Shown one piece after another: positions 11,551 to 22,755 of a DNA stretch of 64,000 nt. The stretch is from contig OZ023273.1 of the NCBI GenBank assembly GCA_964007475.1, forward strand, positions 102,670,485 through 102,734,484. The letters run 5' to 3'. Both the position numbers and the translations under genes were made by a program. Numbering within the stretch: the stretch's first letter is position 1; each line of letters opens with the position of its first letter. Under the pieces are notes generated by a model that worked only from the letters and a program-made list of their open reading frames with translations, ran no database searches and was not told the DNA's origin. Origin of the DNA: Hybos culiciformis. Its lineage: Eukaryota > Arthropoda > Insecta > Diptera > Hybotidae.

Positions 11551-12060
11551 CAGAGATTCCCAACCTGGGGTCCATGGACCCCTTGGGGGTACGTTAACCA
11601 ATTCTGAGAGGTACGTGGAACTGTTCGTATTGAAAAAAATATATGTTTATCCGGCTTACACATAATTTCAAAATCTAATTTTCTTTCCAAAATTTTGTGA
11701 ATATTAAAACTCATAACGAAATCTTCAAAAAATAAGTTGATGGTATCATTCCTCCAACTTTTAATGCCGATAATTGGCTAAGAAACGCCTTCACAATTTC
11801 ATTAGGCAAGATTGTTGACACTGATAATGATAACGCAAAAGATGAACCCATTGACTTGAGAAATAACATGAAAACTCGCAGTGATTTTGAAACAATGATG
11901 CTGGATCAATTTTGGTGCTAAGAAAGCGAGGCGTATCTAATCACAACGTGCGTTAAATTTTTTTATTCCGTTTGTTATAACCTGTATGCACTCTTTTTTA
12001 GGGGTACGTAAAGATTCAAATCATTATCAAGGGGTACAAATATTTCAAACAACCTCAAGC
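11551..12060 (+). mobile_element. hAT relic with ZBED-type transposase fossil
   Basis: Starts CAGAGATTCCCAACCTGGGG followed by TCCATGGACCCC, a common hAT-type terminus. Translation from about 11772 to 11922 gives a degraded segment including NWLRNAFTISLG and later DFETMMLDQFWC followed by a stop, resembling the region before the C-terminal domain of ZBED/SCAND3-like hAT transposases. GGGGTACGTAAAG and GGGGTACAAAT near 12000-12035 echo the 5' GGGGGTACGTTAAC, but the 3' terminus is not identified. Confidence 0.5.
11772..11922 (+). pseudogene. hAT transposase fragment (degenerate)
   Basis: One frame encodes roughly 50 residues with hAT-like spacing of hydrophobic and Phe/Trp residues (WLRNAF near the start, LDQFWC at the end), then an in-frame TAA. 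The segment that would include the conserved C-terminal dimerisation motif is not readable downstream. It is a dead fragment inside the hAT relic. Assignment rests on remembered family pattern; a protein search would settle it. Confidence 0.45.
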
Positions 12061-15000
12061 TATCAGAATTTTATTTTAAAAGGATTTTCTCAACATTATT
12101 CGTATCAAAATAAACAAATAATAACAATTCACCGATGGAATATTACGTAAATTGAGGAAAACTTTATTTTTGGTCTTTTTTTGATTACCAAGGAAATTAA
12201 AATATTATGAACCACATTATTCCCTCTTCTGCATAGAATATAAAACGTCTTATATAAAACTTCGTATAAATTTTCTGTTCTAGCTTAATGTGCTGGTCCA
12301 GACATTAGTGATCAAATAAAAATATTTAAAGCAAAATATTTTGAATCTTTTATATTATATCTTATATATATCTTCCATATATTATTATAATTTTGGTTGG
12401 TCTTCGATTATACAGAAATATTATACGCTTATTATAATAAATATCGGAAAATTTAAATCAAATTCATAGGTTTAATGTTCGAAACTACACTGAGTTTTAA
12501 TTGTTTTCCGAAATGAATCAGAGAGGTTTAACAATTTTGTGATTATGGTTTTAATATAATAACTCTATAAAGTATGTATGATAAACTGTTTCTACTATTC
12601 TGTCGCACTGAACCTATTTGTAAGTAATTTTCGTGTTTTACAAAATCTTTCATAAAACAAAAAACTTAAAGTTCATTGCTTTTTAATGATTATTTCCTTT
12701 TATGCACTACTATTTGTGCAAAAGTTTATAGAAATATTGTAAAATTGATATTAAAATCTTTTATGCAAACCTTTTATTTTGATATTGCCTTGTTTTCATT
12801 ATTAAACATATTACTTACTTTGATAAAAAGCATATAAAAGATTATAATATTTATTCTTTTGTTCGTTCAATGATTATTGAAAAATGATTAATTTGTCATC
12901 GACTTTAATGAAATATAATTTTTTACTAAAATCAATGCAAATTTTAAGCTTATCTAATGTGAACAACAATAAAATGTGGGTTTACAAGCAAAAGTTTACA
13001 GTTTAAGAATTATTGAATGAAGCCCGCGCAAGTACATCGGTGTTTGATGTTGCTTTAGCATTACATTAATCAAAATGAAGAGTTTTGAAAACAATTAAAG
13101 AATATAATTAATATAGATAACTCCAAAATGATGTGTTATGTTATATGCGGTTGTTATTACAAAAGTTATAATACAATTTTTCGATAAATCTTATATTATA
13201 GGGAAACATAAGGAAAAATAAGGAAACATAAGCTATAATATGCTTTTACATATATATATTTTCAATAAGATATATAAATATATATAAATAAATCTTTTCC
13301 TTGACATTTGCGCTCAATATGAATATTAAAAAAAAAATATCTGTTGTTTTTTTGTATAATAATAATCCACATAATCCAAAAGGTTAATATATAAAAAACT
13401 TTATCATATTTCGCATAACCATAAGTTTTTTTGTAAATTTTATAATTTTGGATCATTTCCACTAATCCAATGATAATCAGATACAATTTTTTCTTAATGT
13501 AAGCTTCCTGTTAAAGAGTTTATTCTCAATTGAGATGCATATATCTTAAATATATTCTGACTGTGAAGTGTAAAGTAAACATTAACCAAATTATTTGCAG
13601 ATGTTAAATAGCGAATGAAAAAGTTTCTAGTTCCTAATTTTTGAATAATTTTTTATTTATATTCCCATGCACCAGAAATTAATTATACAAAGCAAGTGAA
13701 GTTTTAAAATAACATTCATGAACACAAAAAATTGAAAAAAAATTTTAAAAGTTTTCACATAGGACGGAGTTAATTAAAAACTCACCATAAAAAACTTAAA
13801 TTTTTTTTTTATTTAATGCATAAAACCAGCAAAGTTTTAGGATTCTCATTCCAAAAAAAATATGTTTTTTATTTAGAAAATTAAGGTTGTTGTTCATTTA
13901 TCAAAAAAGAGCAATACTACAAAAAATTGAGGATATTTTAATATAATAAAGCTAAAAATGTGGCTATTGAATCCTGTTCACACTATTATTTGAACGGAAC
14001 AAATATTTCATATTATTTTAATGTACAATGAAGAAACCAAGTTATGTACGTATAAACAAAATTATCTTGATATTTATTTTTTTTTCCTCAAAAGATAAAT
14101 CTGTCTGATTAAGGATTAAAACACTTATTTTGTCACATTTTCTTTGTTTTTATCTTTTTTAAATGTGTTGACAAATCATTCTAAAAGAATAATTTATCGC
14201 ATTTTTTAAATACCTCATTTTGCTTTATGCTTTAAAAATTATTTTTTGTTTTCTTATGCGTTTCAAAGATTAAATTAAAGATTAGAGTGCTCTTTAAAAC
14301 GTAAAACATTAAATTTGTTTTTTCTTTTGCTTTCAAAGGTTAACAATATATTTGTGATTTATTTTTTTGTTAATTGTGTGATATAAAAGTAAGCATTTTA
14401 GGTCTTAAGTTCATGCACAGTAAAATGTATAAAATTATAAAATCAGTGAAAGTGAAAGTGAAAGGAAAAGCTTTCTAACGTGATCTTAATTTTTTTGTTA
14501 ATTCGGTTTAAGTACAATTTCAAAACAATTGCAGCATAAAAACAGAAGATTTGCCTAATAGCGATTATGTCAAATAAACAATCTATATTATATTAAAGTA
14601 AATGTGAAGAGAAATATAGATTGTCACTTATAGGTACGGCAGATTAAAAAGAATAACAATAAATGTATTGCATTATGTCTGAAAATAATACTACCAGAAA
14701 ACATATTGAAGCAGTTCATTTCAATCAAAAATTGTGGAAAATTCTTAAATTAATTGAACTTAAAATAATAGAAAGAATTTAAGACGCCCACAAGTCAGCC
14801 GTCTCGTCCAACGTTGGAAATAAGTGTATTGCTGTGATAACTTAAAACATGTTTTCGTGCAATGTACTTTCGTCTTTTTTATTCCAAGCTAGACTATTTT
14901 AGGTTTTACTGAGGAAACAATTCCTTTCCCTTTTTTTAATTAAGCAACTTTTTTCATGTTTAACATTTAACATGTATTGTATATATATTACTAGTTTGTT

Positions 15001-15118
15001 AATACAACTATTGTATATATAAAAACAAAAATGCATGTATATGTTATTCATATTAAGTTTTTTTTAAATAAAATTTCAAAACTTTAAGCACAAACATTTG
15101 CTTGTAATATGTTATTCA
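12061..15118. other. AT-rich DNA, nothing firmly recognised
   Basis: No exon or transposon border could be supported. A short less AT-rich patch at about 14790-14815 (GACGCCCACAAGTCAGCCG) stands out but has no readable frame. AAGTGAAAGTGAAAGTGAA at about 14446-14464 is a tiny simple repeat. Confidence 0.45.
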
Positions 15119-15351
15119 ATTACAAGTAGTGTGTCCAACCCCGATAATCGAGTAACCGAGTACTCGTCGATTTTGAGGATTTTCGCATTACTCGGTTAAC
15201 CGGTTAATTTCATCGAGTAACCGAGTAGTTAGTTTTTAGTTATCTTTTAAGCAAAATATACTAACATTTAAAATTTCCTAATAAACAGGGGAATTTTGGT
15301 ACACGGATTTGGTCCTTTACGACAACAAAGACACACGAAAACACTGGAAAT

Positions 15352-15576
15352 TTGAGCTTGGATAAAGAATTCAAGCTTCTAGAATACAATAAAGGCATAC
15401 GTTCCGTACAACTAGAAAGGTTGTACAGCCTACAATTAACTATGAAACCGACCTACTGCGTCCAAGCGAATTTTTTTTCTGTAGCTGGGACGATGAAAAC
15501 TAAAATCCGAAATCGAACGAGCCCGGAAGCATTAAATGCACTAATTTTGCTTAAATATGATTTCCAAAATAAATAA
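15352..15576 (+). pseudogene. hAT transposase C-terminal fragment
   Basis: The readable frame ends with FFSVAGTMKTKIRNR and a PEALNALILLKYDF-like tail, the pattern of the hAT family C-terminal dimerisation domain. Upstream residues (about 1-35) are degraded and the catalytic region is absent. The frame ends in TAA at 15574-15576. It lies inside the hAT element bounded at 15127 and 16642, which agrees with the 8-bp target duplication. Non-functional. Confidence 0.65.
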
Positions 15577-15631
15577 TTCGTACACATTATTAAATTAAAA
15601 CACGGTAATTAACACGGTATAAAATTAATAC

Positions 15632-16140
15632 TAGATTATTGTATATGTTAACTAAATTTGTTATTAATTAAGAGTTCTGTATACACAAAAATACATTGAC
15701 ACGAGTCAATACTTATATCACGAGACCGAAGGTCGAGTGATATAAATTGACAAGTGTTTTTGTGTAAATAGAGAACGAGTTGTATAACAAATTTTGTTAA
15801 CATATCCAATATACTGTTTTAATGTGCATGTGTAAGGTAGTTGCAGTCTATACATTTACAATGAAAAAAAAAAAAGTTTACATATACATGTTTTTTTTAA
15901 TTTTTTGTTGGTATTTGTCTGTATTGAAATATTGTACGCTGATGCATCTAAATGATTTCATTATTCACGCAGATACATCTAAATGATTTCATTATTCACC
16001 CAGATACATCTAAATGATTTCATTATTCACGCTGATGCATCTAAATGATTGCATGTGTATTGACGCATGTAGTATTCCATTAAGCGATCTAAATTCTATA
16101 CTACTAAATACAACATACCGACCACATGCCCATTAAAATT
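15632..16140 (-). repeat. Family-B repeat, copy B2 (inverted)
   Basis: Reverse complement of B1: begins at 16140 (TTTTAATGGGCATGTGGTCGG on the minus strand) and ends TAGATTAT at 15632. It keeps the 3' palindrome (TTTTTGTGTAAATAG / TACACAAAAATACATTG around CGAGACCGAAGGTCGAG) and four units of the 31-bp minisatellite. It lacks the foldback insert present in B1. Confidence 0.7.
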
Positions 16141-16266
16141 AATTAACTGTTTTAGTAGTATTGCAGTTGCAGTATTGTTCTATTAGTATTTACATATTTA
16201 TTATTTTTTTTTATTATTGAATTATTGTGAAATACAATTTAACAATGTTTATTAATAATATTAAAC

Positions 16267-16428
16267 AGATGTGATAGAACCAGCTTCGGAGATTCGTTTT
16301 CAGTTCGCAACTCGAGAATATGGAATGCTCTTCCATCAAATCCCGACAGCTGGCGCACGTTTGACTTACGACTTGCGCCGCTTAAGAAAAGTTTACATGA
16401 TTACCTATTAACTGTCTCACTTCTTTAA
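16267..16428 (+). pseudogene. Tail of a non-LTR retrotransposon ORF2
   Basis: Translation from 16267 gives about 53 codons with FGDSFSVRNSRIWNALPSN, then a basic segment and TAA (16426-16428). The pattern FSVR..R.WN.LP is typical of the extreme C-terminus of CR1/Jockey-like LINE ORF2 proteins. The rest of the element is missing, as expected of a 5'-truncated insertion. It lies inside the hAT element. Clade uncertain. Confidence 0.55.
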
Positions 16429-16824
16429 GTATAAAAGGTATCCCACCTAGTGATTTGGTAACTTTAATACAAAAAAAACTATAATTAGAAGATTAAACCT
16501 ATAAATTAAAATTTTTTTTTTTTTTTTTTTAGCTCAATTTAGTTTCGAGTATCGTAACCGAGTAACCGAGTACTCGCTCAATTTTTGGCACAATACTCGA
16601 ATAACCGAGTATTAAAAAAACTCGAGTAATTTGGATACACTAATTACAAGCACTTACATGTAAAAAATATTATTAAAACTTTAATGCAAAAAAAAACTTT
16701 TATTTATATATTTAAATTAAGTTGTTTATTTTCGAAAATAAAAAGATTAATTCATTTTTTTTTTATTTAAAGTTAAATTAAAAAGTTTTAATTTTTATGC
16801 CATTTCCATTCAACTGGGAATAAA

Positions 16825-18085
16825 TTTTAATGTGCATGTCTTCGGTAAGTTGTATTTACATTCGCAAATTTAGCTCGGTAAATTTCCCTGTGATGTAAAT
16901 TGTATTTACATTTCCCTATATTGTATTTACTTACTTCATTTTGAACTGCGTATTACTATAAACAAAAATAATATCACTCACACTCACAATATTTCAATAC
17001 AGACAAATACCAAAAAAAAAAAATTGCAAATGTATACCTCTCGCATGCATCATATGAATGTCAAATAAATTTTAGTTTATAATGCTAAAAATCTATATTT
17101 CCCCTCTGAGCTAATCTTTATTTCCCCCTGAGCAAACAAAAAAAAAAAAACAAAAAAGAACCAATAAAAAAATACGCGGCTATTTTTTTTTCTAAAAAGC
17201 GGCCAGTCGATCAGTCGATGAATTTTCTTAACATGTGTTTCAATCTACTATTTTTAAAGGAACTTCGAACCTCTACTACTAAATTTTTAAGCGAGTGTGG
17301 TTGGATTTTAGTACAAAAATTTTACCACACTTCAAAAATTGCACTTATTTTATTCAAAAAAACAAAATGAATAAAAATAGAACAATGGTAACCCTGAAAG
17401 AATTGAAAATGGCATTATAAAGTTTGCTGTCAATTGTCAAATGTCAAGTAAGAATTTTTTTTTTCTTTTATCAATAAACGAGGAAAATGGCAGCAACAAG
17501 GAGATTATTTATTGTAAATATAAATTATAATCATAATCATTTTAATTACTTGATTTTATTTTTAATTATAAAAAAAAAAAATTATAAAATTATTATTATT
17601 TTTTTTAATAATTAAATATAAAATTTAAGAAGATCAGCTAATTCCTAAAATAATAAAAAAAAAATAGTAATTTTTCCAAAAAAAAAATTATTCGATTTTT
17701 TTTTCTGCGAAAAAGAAAATGAATAATTTTTTTTTTGCAAAAATTACTAATTTTTTTTTTAATATTTTAGGAATTAGCTGATCTTAAACCATCCGGTTTG
17801 AAATCATTTCGAGAAATAAATTTACTTCCGTATTAATTAAATTTTTTTTCCTTATTCCTTGAACTTTTTTGTTTATTTTTTTCATTGCAAATGTATTGTT
17901 TTCAACTCCCTCTCAAATGCACATAAAAGCAGTATACAATACATGTTAATCAAATTTGTTATACAGCTCGTTGTGTATACACACAAACACATAGACACTC
18001 GTCAATATTATATATGACTCGTGTCTATGTGTTTGTGTGTATACACAACTCGCAAGAATAACAAATTTTCATAACATCTACAATT
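16825..18085 (+). repeat. Family-B repeat, copy B3 (interrupted)
   Basis: 5' part TTTTAATGTGCATGTCTTCGG with TTGTATTTACATTTCCCTAT at 16825-17045, and 3' part with the ACACATAGACACTCGTCAA palindrome at about 17885-18085. The middle is interrupted by about 800 bases that include the foldback at 17625-17787. That both parts belong to one copy is inferred from their order. Confidence 0.55.
17625..17787. repeat. Foldback hairpin, about 70-bp arms
   Basis: AAGATCAGCTAATTCCTAAA on the left faces TTTAGGAATTAGCTGATCTT on the right, with inner arms TAGTAATTTTTCC and GCAAAAATTACTA around a short spacer. No coding capacity; MITE-like. No target duplication was identified. Confidence 0.7.
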
Positions 18086-19152
18086 ACTCAAAATCTTTAT
18101 GCAAGTTTATTTCCTAGAATTTTCGATTGTATTTACTTGTTTTTTTGTATTTGACGTTTTTTTAATTGCTTTTTAAGATTATTTTAGGAGTATGAATAAC
18201 TTTAACAATAATAGAATTAATAATTAATTAAAAATTATCCCAATAAACATCGATCTAGGTTGAAAAAAGCAGTTCGAACATCATCATATCAGTATACTTT
18301 TGAAAATTATGCAGGAGAACGGGAAACTTTATTTAAAATTATAAAATACTTTAAAAACGGCTTATTCTACGAAAAATTTATTCATTTCAGCTTATTACTT
18401 TTGTCCAATAGATGATTTCATAAGTCGAAACTAGTAGACAAAATTAAAAATTTTCTAAATTTTTAAATTGTAAATGTTATTTAAATAAAGATAATTTAAC
18501 TGTAGAAGAGAACAAGTGTTTTTCATTCCAATGATTCCATAAATTCTAAATAATGAAATCATTGAAAATGTGAGGTTTAAAAATAGTATAACTATTGGAA
18601 AGAGATAAAATTAAAGGTTTATAATTTTGGTGGGATCTCTTAAGGAATAATGCCAATTGACTGTATATCTCAAAAATTCAGTCATAAATCATTTGACGTT
18701 ATGACACTTTCTAAAAGAGGGACATAAAATAAAGATTTTTTTAAAGAGACGTAGAAACAATAACTTTCTGTTTTTTGAAGAAAAAAATTAACAAAAATTA
18801 CAAATTGATCATAAAATTTAAAAACAAATGTAGTAAATAAAGTAAATAAACGTTCTTCTGTTGACGTTAACACCCAACCGATAATTTTATTATTTAAAAT
18901 TTTTGATTGTTATAACAAAAAAATTGAAAAAATCTTCTTTTAAAGTGCACAAAACAAATGAAAAAATCAAAAATTAGCATTTTCAAGATTGACATTTTTC
19001 ATATCGCAGCGACAAAATTGAAAGTGATAATATGTGGCTGTCAAATAGCCACACCACACTGATGTTATAATTGTATACGCGTCATTAAAAAATCAAAAAT
19101 TAGTTCAGTACAAAAACATTTCTTTCTCGGTGTATAATAAAACTAAAAAAAA
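18086..19152. other. AT-rich DNA, nothing recognised
   Basis: No exon or repeat border was seen up to the start of the modular repeat at 19153. The minus-strand open frame at about 18682-18873 has no recognisable domain. Confidence 0.5.
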
Positions 19153-19324
19153 ACACACGAAGCAGTCATAGAACTGCCTACAGAAGTTTATACTTAAAGA
19201 TTTAAAATATGAAATAACAGTGACTACAAATGATAGGCTGCTGAGTACAAAATGTAAATTAAAATATTTTACCCTCTACCAAAAAAACGCACAACGCGGC
19301 TAAAGAAGTATAAACTTCAAAAAA

Positions 19325-19595
19325 AATTTCGTATATTTTGCTCCGGCACGACCTAACCGTAGCTTCCCACCCAAAATATTTTTTTCAAGTAATCTTAATT
19401 TCACCGGAGCTACCTATTTTGAAAAAATAATTTTTCGTATATTTTGCTCCGGCACGATCTAACCGTAGCTCCCCACTCAAAAATTTTTTTTCAGGTAATA
19501 TTAATTTCACCGGAGCTACCTATTTTGAAAAAAAAAATTTTTTCGTATATTTTGCGTCGACACGACCTAACCGTAGCTCCCCACCCAAAAATTTT
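19325..19595 (-). repeat. 106-bp-type tandem units, copy 2, distal block
   Basis: About 2.5 units with GCTCCGGCACGACC and CCGTAGCTCCCCACCC (plus-strand reading), complementary to the units at 2020-3540. The block is interrupted at 19596 by the MITE and resumes after it. Confidence 0.8.
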
Positions 19596-20030
19596 GGTAC
19601 TTTTCCGTTAGCCGGGCGCTTTTTGCGGCACAAAAAATTTTACGGCGCAAATTTACGGCGCAAATTCACGGCGCTAAAAATGTTAGTGAAAACTTATGGT
19701 AATTTAAAATGAATAGTTTTTTCGTGTTTTTTGTTTTGTTTATTTTGCCTTGGCGCCCTTCGCGCGATGCGAATGGGACGGGGACTGTTGTGAAGAAATT
19801 TACAGGATACCCGTCCCATTCGCATCGCGCGAAGCGCGCCAAGGCAAAAAAAAAAAACAAAAAGGGTGTCCTAGGGGGTTCGGGGGAGGCGGCAGCCGTC
19901 CTCCGATACACGAAAAAACTATTCATTTTAAATCATAAATTTTCAGTAACATTTCTGCAAATGACAAAATACATGTGCGCCGTAAAATTTTTTTGCGCCG
20001 CAAAAAGCGCCCGTCTAACGGAAAAGTACC
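19596..20030. mobile_element. MITE with GC-rich central hairpin
   Basis: Termini GGTACTTTTCCGTTAG (19596) and CTAACGGAAAAGTACC (20030) continue into inner GGGCGCTTTTTGCGGC-type arms. Flanks AAAAATTTT (19587-19595) and AACAATTTT (20031-20039) match at 8 of 9 positions, consistent with a 9-bp target duplication. The centre is a long, unusually GC-rich stem (about 19747-19850: GCCTTGGCGC ... GCGCCAAGGC) with CGCGCGATGCGAATGGGACG facing its complement. Overlapping open frames on both strands are by-products of the palindrome. The class is uncertain; a 9-bp duplication suggests Mutator-like. Confidence 0.75.
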
Positions 20031-20059
20031 AACAATTTTTTTCAGGTAATATTAATTTC

Positions 20060-20410
20060 GGGGGGTGCCTTAACGTCAAGTGAAATAAAGTCAATTGACA
20101 TTAAGTCACTTTCAAAACGTTATGTCGTCAATTGATCTTATGTCTTTTTCTAAAAAGTGACATAAAGTCAAGATTTAAAGTGACCTACAGTCAAATGACC
20201 TTATGTCGCTTTGCAAAAAAAATTAAAAGTGACATAAAGTCAATTGACTGTAAGTTACTTTCGAAACGACATAAAGTCAATTGATTTTATGTCTTCTTTT
20301 AAAATGCGACATAAAGTCAAGATCTGAAGAAACATAAAGTCAATTGACCTTATGTCGCTTTGCAAAAAAAAGATTGAGTGACATAAAGTCAAGATATATT
20401 TTTTTGATAA
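20060..20410. repeat. Subterminal GTCAATTGAC palindrome array, left
   Basis: At least five instances of GTCAATTGAC or close variants in the setting ACATAAAGTC...CTTATGTCG, mostly separated by 30-60 bases. The array mirrors the right side (22470-22750). It is possibly a transposase-binding cluster or a foldback stem. Confidence 0.75.
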
Positions 20411-20742
20411 TGTTCAATAAATAGATTGCTTTTATTGGTCTAAGAATGAACTGTAAAACAATAAAGCTAATATTATTATATGCAAAAAAAAAAGAATCAT
20501 GAGCTAATATGGGCGCAGTGTAGTAAGGCCGCCTGAAATAAGGCCGCGATAGGTTTTTTGTTGCGGTCTTATTTCATTTTCAAAAATGAAATAAGACCGC
20601 AAAAAAGTGCTCGCGGCCTTATTTCATTTTGAAAAATGAAATAAGACCGCAACAAAAAACTTCGCGGCCTTATTTCATTTTGAAAAATGAAATGCCCTCT
20701 GCCCGGTGTGCTCACCTCACAAGATTTTTTATCGAGGTCTTA

Positions 20743-22094
20743 TCTATATATATAAAACCGAAGTTGTCTGTTTGTCTGTTTGTCTGTTTGTATGTTCCGA
20801 ATAGGCTCCTAAACCGCTCAACCGATCGTTTTCAAACTTACACCATGTATTTGTGTCAGGTCGGGGGTCGTTATAGGCTATTTTAAAATTTGATTGGCCT
20901 CCTACCCAGGGACCTCCTCCGGGGGCGGACTTCAAAAGTTCGTCCGATTTCATTCAAATTTGGTACGTAAAAAGAGGAAGTGATTACACACAAGTTTCGT
21001 AACAAAAAATTTGTTGACCTCCTACCCAGGAATCTCCTATCCAGGGACCTCCCATTGGGGTGGTTTTTAAAAGTTCGTCCGATTTCATTCGAATTTGGTG
21101 TGTAAAAAGAAGAACTGATTACACAAAAATTCCGTAACAAAAAATTTGTTGACCTCCTACCCAGGGACCTAATACCCAGAGACCTCCCCTCGGGGCGGTC
21201 TTCAAAAATTCGTCCGATTTCATTCAAATTTGGTATGTAAAAAAAAAGAACTGATTACACACAAATTTCGTAACAAAAAATTTGTTGACCTCCTACCCAG
21301 AGACTTTCCCTGGGGGCGGACTTCAAAATTTCTTCCGATTTCATTAAAATTTGGTACGTAAGAAGAGGAAATAATTACACACAAATTTCGTAACAAAAAA
21401 TTTGCTGACGTCCCACTCAGCGACCTCCCCCGGGGGCGGATTTCAAAACTTCGTCCGATTTCATTCAAATTTGTTATGTAAAAAGAGGAACTGATTACAC
21501 ACAAATTTCTTAACAAAAAATTTATTGATCTCCTAGGGCAGGCCTTCAAAAGTTTATCCGATTTCATTTAAATTTGGTACAGAAAAATAATTAAACACAC
21601 AAATTTCGTACTAAAAATTTGGCTCCGTCTTTTCAGGAGGCCTCTTCGAATATATAGAAATCAATTTCTCTATTACTAACAACTACAAAATATTAAAAAC
21701 TAAACCACTCAACCGATCATTTCGAAATTTACACCGTCTCTTTGTCTCGGGGTCGTTATATGCTATTTTAAAATTTGAATCGCACCCTACCCAGAAACTT
21801 CTCCCGGGGTGGACTGAAAAAGTTTTTCCGATTTCAATCAAATTTGATTCATAAAAAGAGGGAATGGATAAAAACACAAATTTGGTTTGGTTTGGAAACC
21901 TGTTTAAGGGAAGGATATCATTCGATTTCATACAATTTAAGTGTTGAATAAGTAGAAATGATAAATATTAATTCTTCTTAGATATTTTCCCAAATTTATA
22001 AAATAACTAGCTCCTATAATTGTTCATCAATCTGACAACAAAAATTTCACTTAAAACGTGTGTTCCACAACAACGTGTGTGCGGGTACAGCTAG
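20743..22094 (+). mobile_element. Non-autonomous Helitron, copy 1
   Basis: 5' end TCTATATATATAAAACCGAAG and 3' end GCGGGTACAGCTAG followed by T, preceded by the CACAACAACGTGTGTGCGGG block: canonical Helitron ends. The flanking A (20742) and T (22095) fit A|T insertion. The joined flanks (GAGGTCTTA + TTTCATT) equal the uninterrupted sequence at about 22263-22282, an internal empty site. No RepHel gene is present. The body consists of roughly 120-140 bp units with CGATTTCATTCAAATTTGGT, AAATTTCGTAACAAAAAATT and CCTCCTACCCAG. Open frames on the minus strand here repeat with the unit and are not genes. Confidence 0.9.
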
Positions 22095-22166
22095 TTTCAT
22101 TATAAAAATGAAATTACAACGCGGCCTTATTTCATTTATAAAAATAAAATTAGCACACAGAGCAGG

Positions 22167-22237
22167 GGGCAGCAGGCGCCGGCGGGCGGGCGGTTGGTCA
22201 GTGGGACCGCCCGCCCGCCGCCTTCTGCTGCCCACTG
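22167..22237. repeat. GC-rich hairpin within the GGGGGG element
   Basis: GGCAGCAGGCGCCGGCGGGC ... GCCCGCCGCCTTCTGCTGCC forms a near-perfect stem with a short TTGGTCAGTGGGA loop. It is one of the few GC-rich spots in the window. Confidence 0.8.
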
Positions 22238-22469
22238 CCCAGTATGCTCACCTCACAAGATTTTTTATCGAGGTCTTATTTCATTTTGAAACATGAAATT
22301 ACAACGCGGCCTTATTTCATTTATAAAAATAAAATTAGCCTTCCGAAAAAAAAATTTTTTTTTGTCTTGGCCTTATTTAATTTTGCAAAATGAAATACGG
22401 CCGCAATGATTTTGGTTCCGGTCTTATTTAATTTTTCGTCTGATGCAGAGAATGATGATAAATTTGGAA

Positions 22470-22755
22470 AAGGACATAAAGTCCAGATCTAAAGCGACAT
22501 GAGACCAATTGACCTTATGTCGCTTTCCAAAAAGTATTTAAAGTGACATAAAGTAAATTGACTTTAAGTCACTTTTAAAAACGACATGAAGTCAATTGAC
22601 TTTATGTCTTCTTCTAAAATGTGACATAAAATCAAGATCTACAGTGACATAAAGTCAATTGACCTTATGTCACATTTTAGAAAAAGACTTTATGTCATTT
22701 TGAAAGCGACTTAAAGTCAATTGACTTTATGTCACTTGACGTTGAGGTACCCCCC
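22470..22755. repeat. Subterminal GTCAATTGAC palindrome array, right
   Basis: Mirror of the left array with the same GTCAATTGAC core and ACATAAAGTC/GACTTTATGTC arms, ending at the GGTACCCCCC terminus. Confidence 0.75.

Larger units (their letters stand above)
15127..16642. mobile_element. hAT element with 8-bp target duplication
   Basis: Termini TAGTGTGTCCAA (15127) and TTGGATACACTA (16642) are imperfect inverted repeats, flanked by perfect 8-bp direct repeats ATTACAAG (15119-15126 and 16643-16650), diagnostic of hAT insertion. Subterminal regions are packed with CGAGTAACCGAGTACTCG-type palindromes on both sides, probably transposase-binding sites. Inside lie a C-terminal transposase fossil (15352-15576), an inverted family-B repeat (15632-16140) and the tail of a LINE reverse transcriptase frame (16267-16428). 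It is a dead carrier of later insertions. Confidence 0.85.
20060..22755. mobile_element. Palindrome-rich DNA element, GGGGGG termini, 9-bp target duplication
   Basis: Left end GGGGGGTGCCTTAACG and right end CGTTGAGGTACCCCCC are inverted repeats with two mismatches. Perfect 9-bp direct repeats ATTAATTTC (20051-20059, 22756-22764) flank it, and the target is the known repeat unit TAATATTAATTTCACCGG. Subterminal zones on both sides hold many GTCAATTGAC palindromes in ACATAAAGTC...GACTTTATGT context. The centre holds GCGGTCTTATTTCATT inverted modules and a GC-rich stem (22167-22237). No transposase seen. Duplication length and G-rich ends fit Mutator-like or Merlin elements; undecided. Confidence 0.8.

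Noticed and set aside
19666..20083. Overlapping open frames of up to 124 residues on both strands
   Set aside because: Caused by the GC-rich palindrome of the MITE; plus and minus translations mirror the inverted repeat.
20883..21567. Two 114-115-residue minus-strand open frames with RNLCVI repeats
   Set aside because: They track the Helitron's internal unit; a periodic repeat translation, not a RepHel or host protein.
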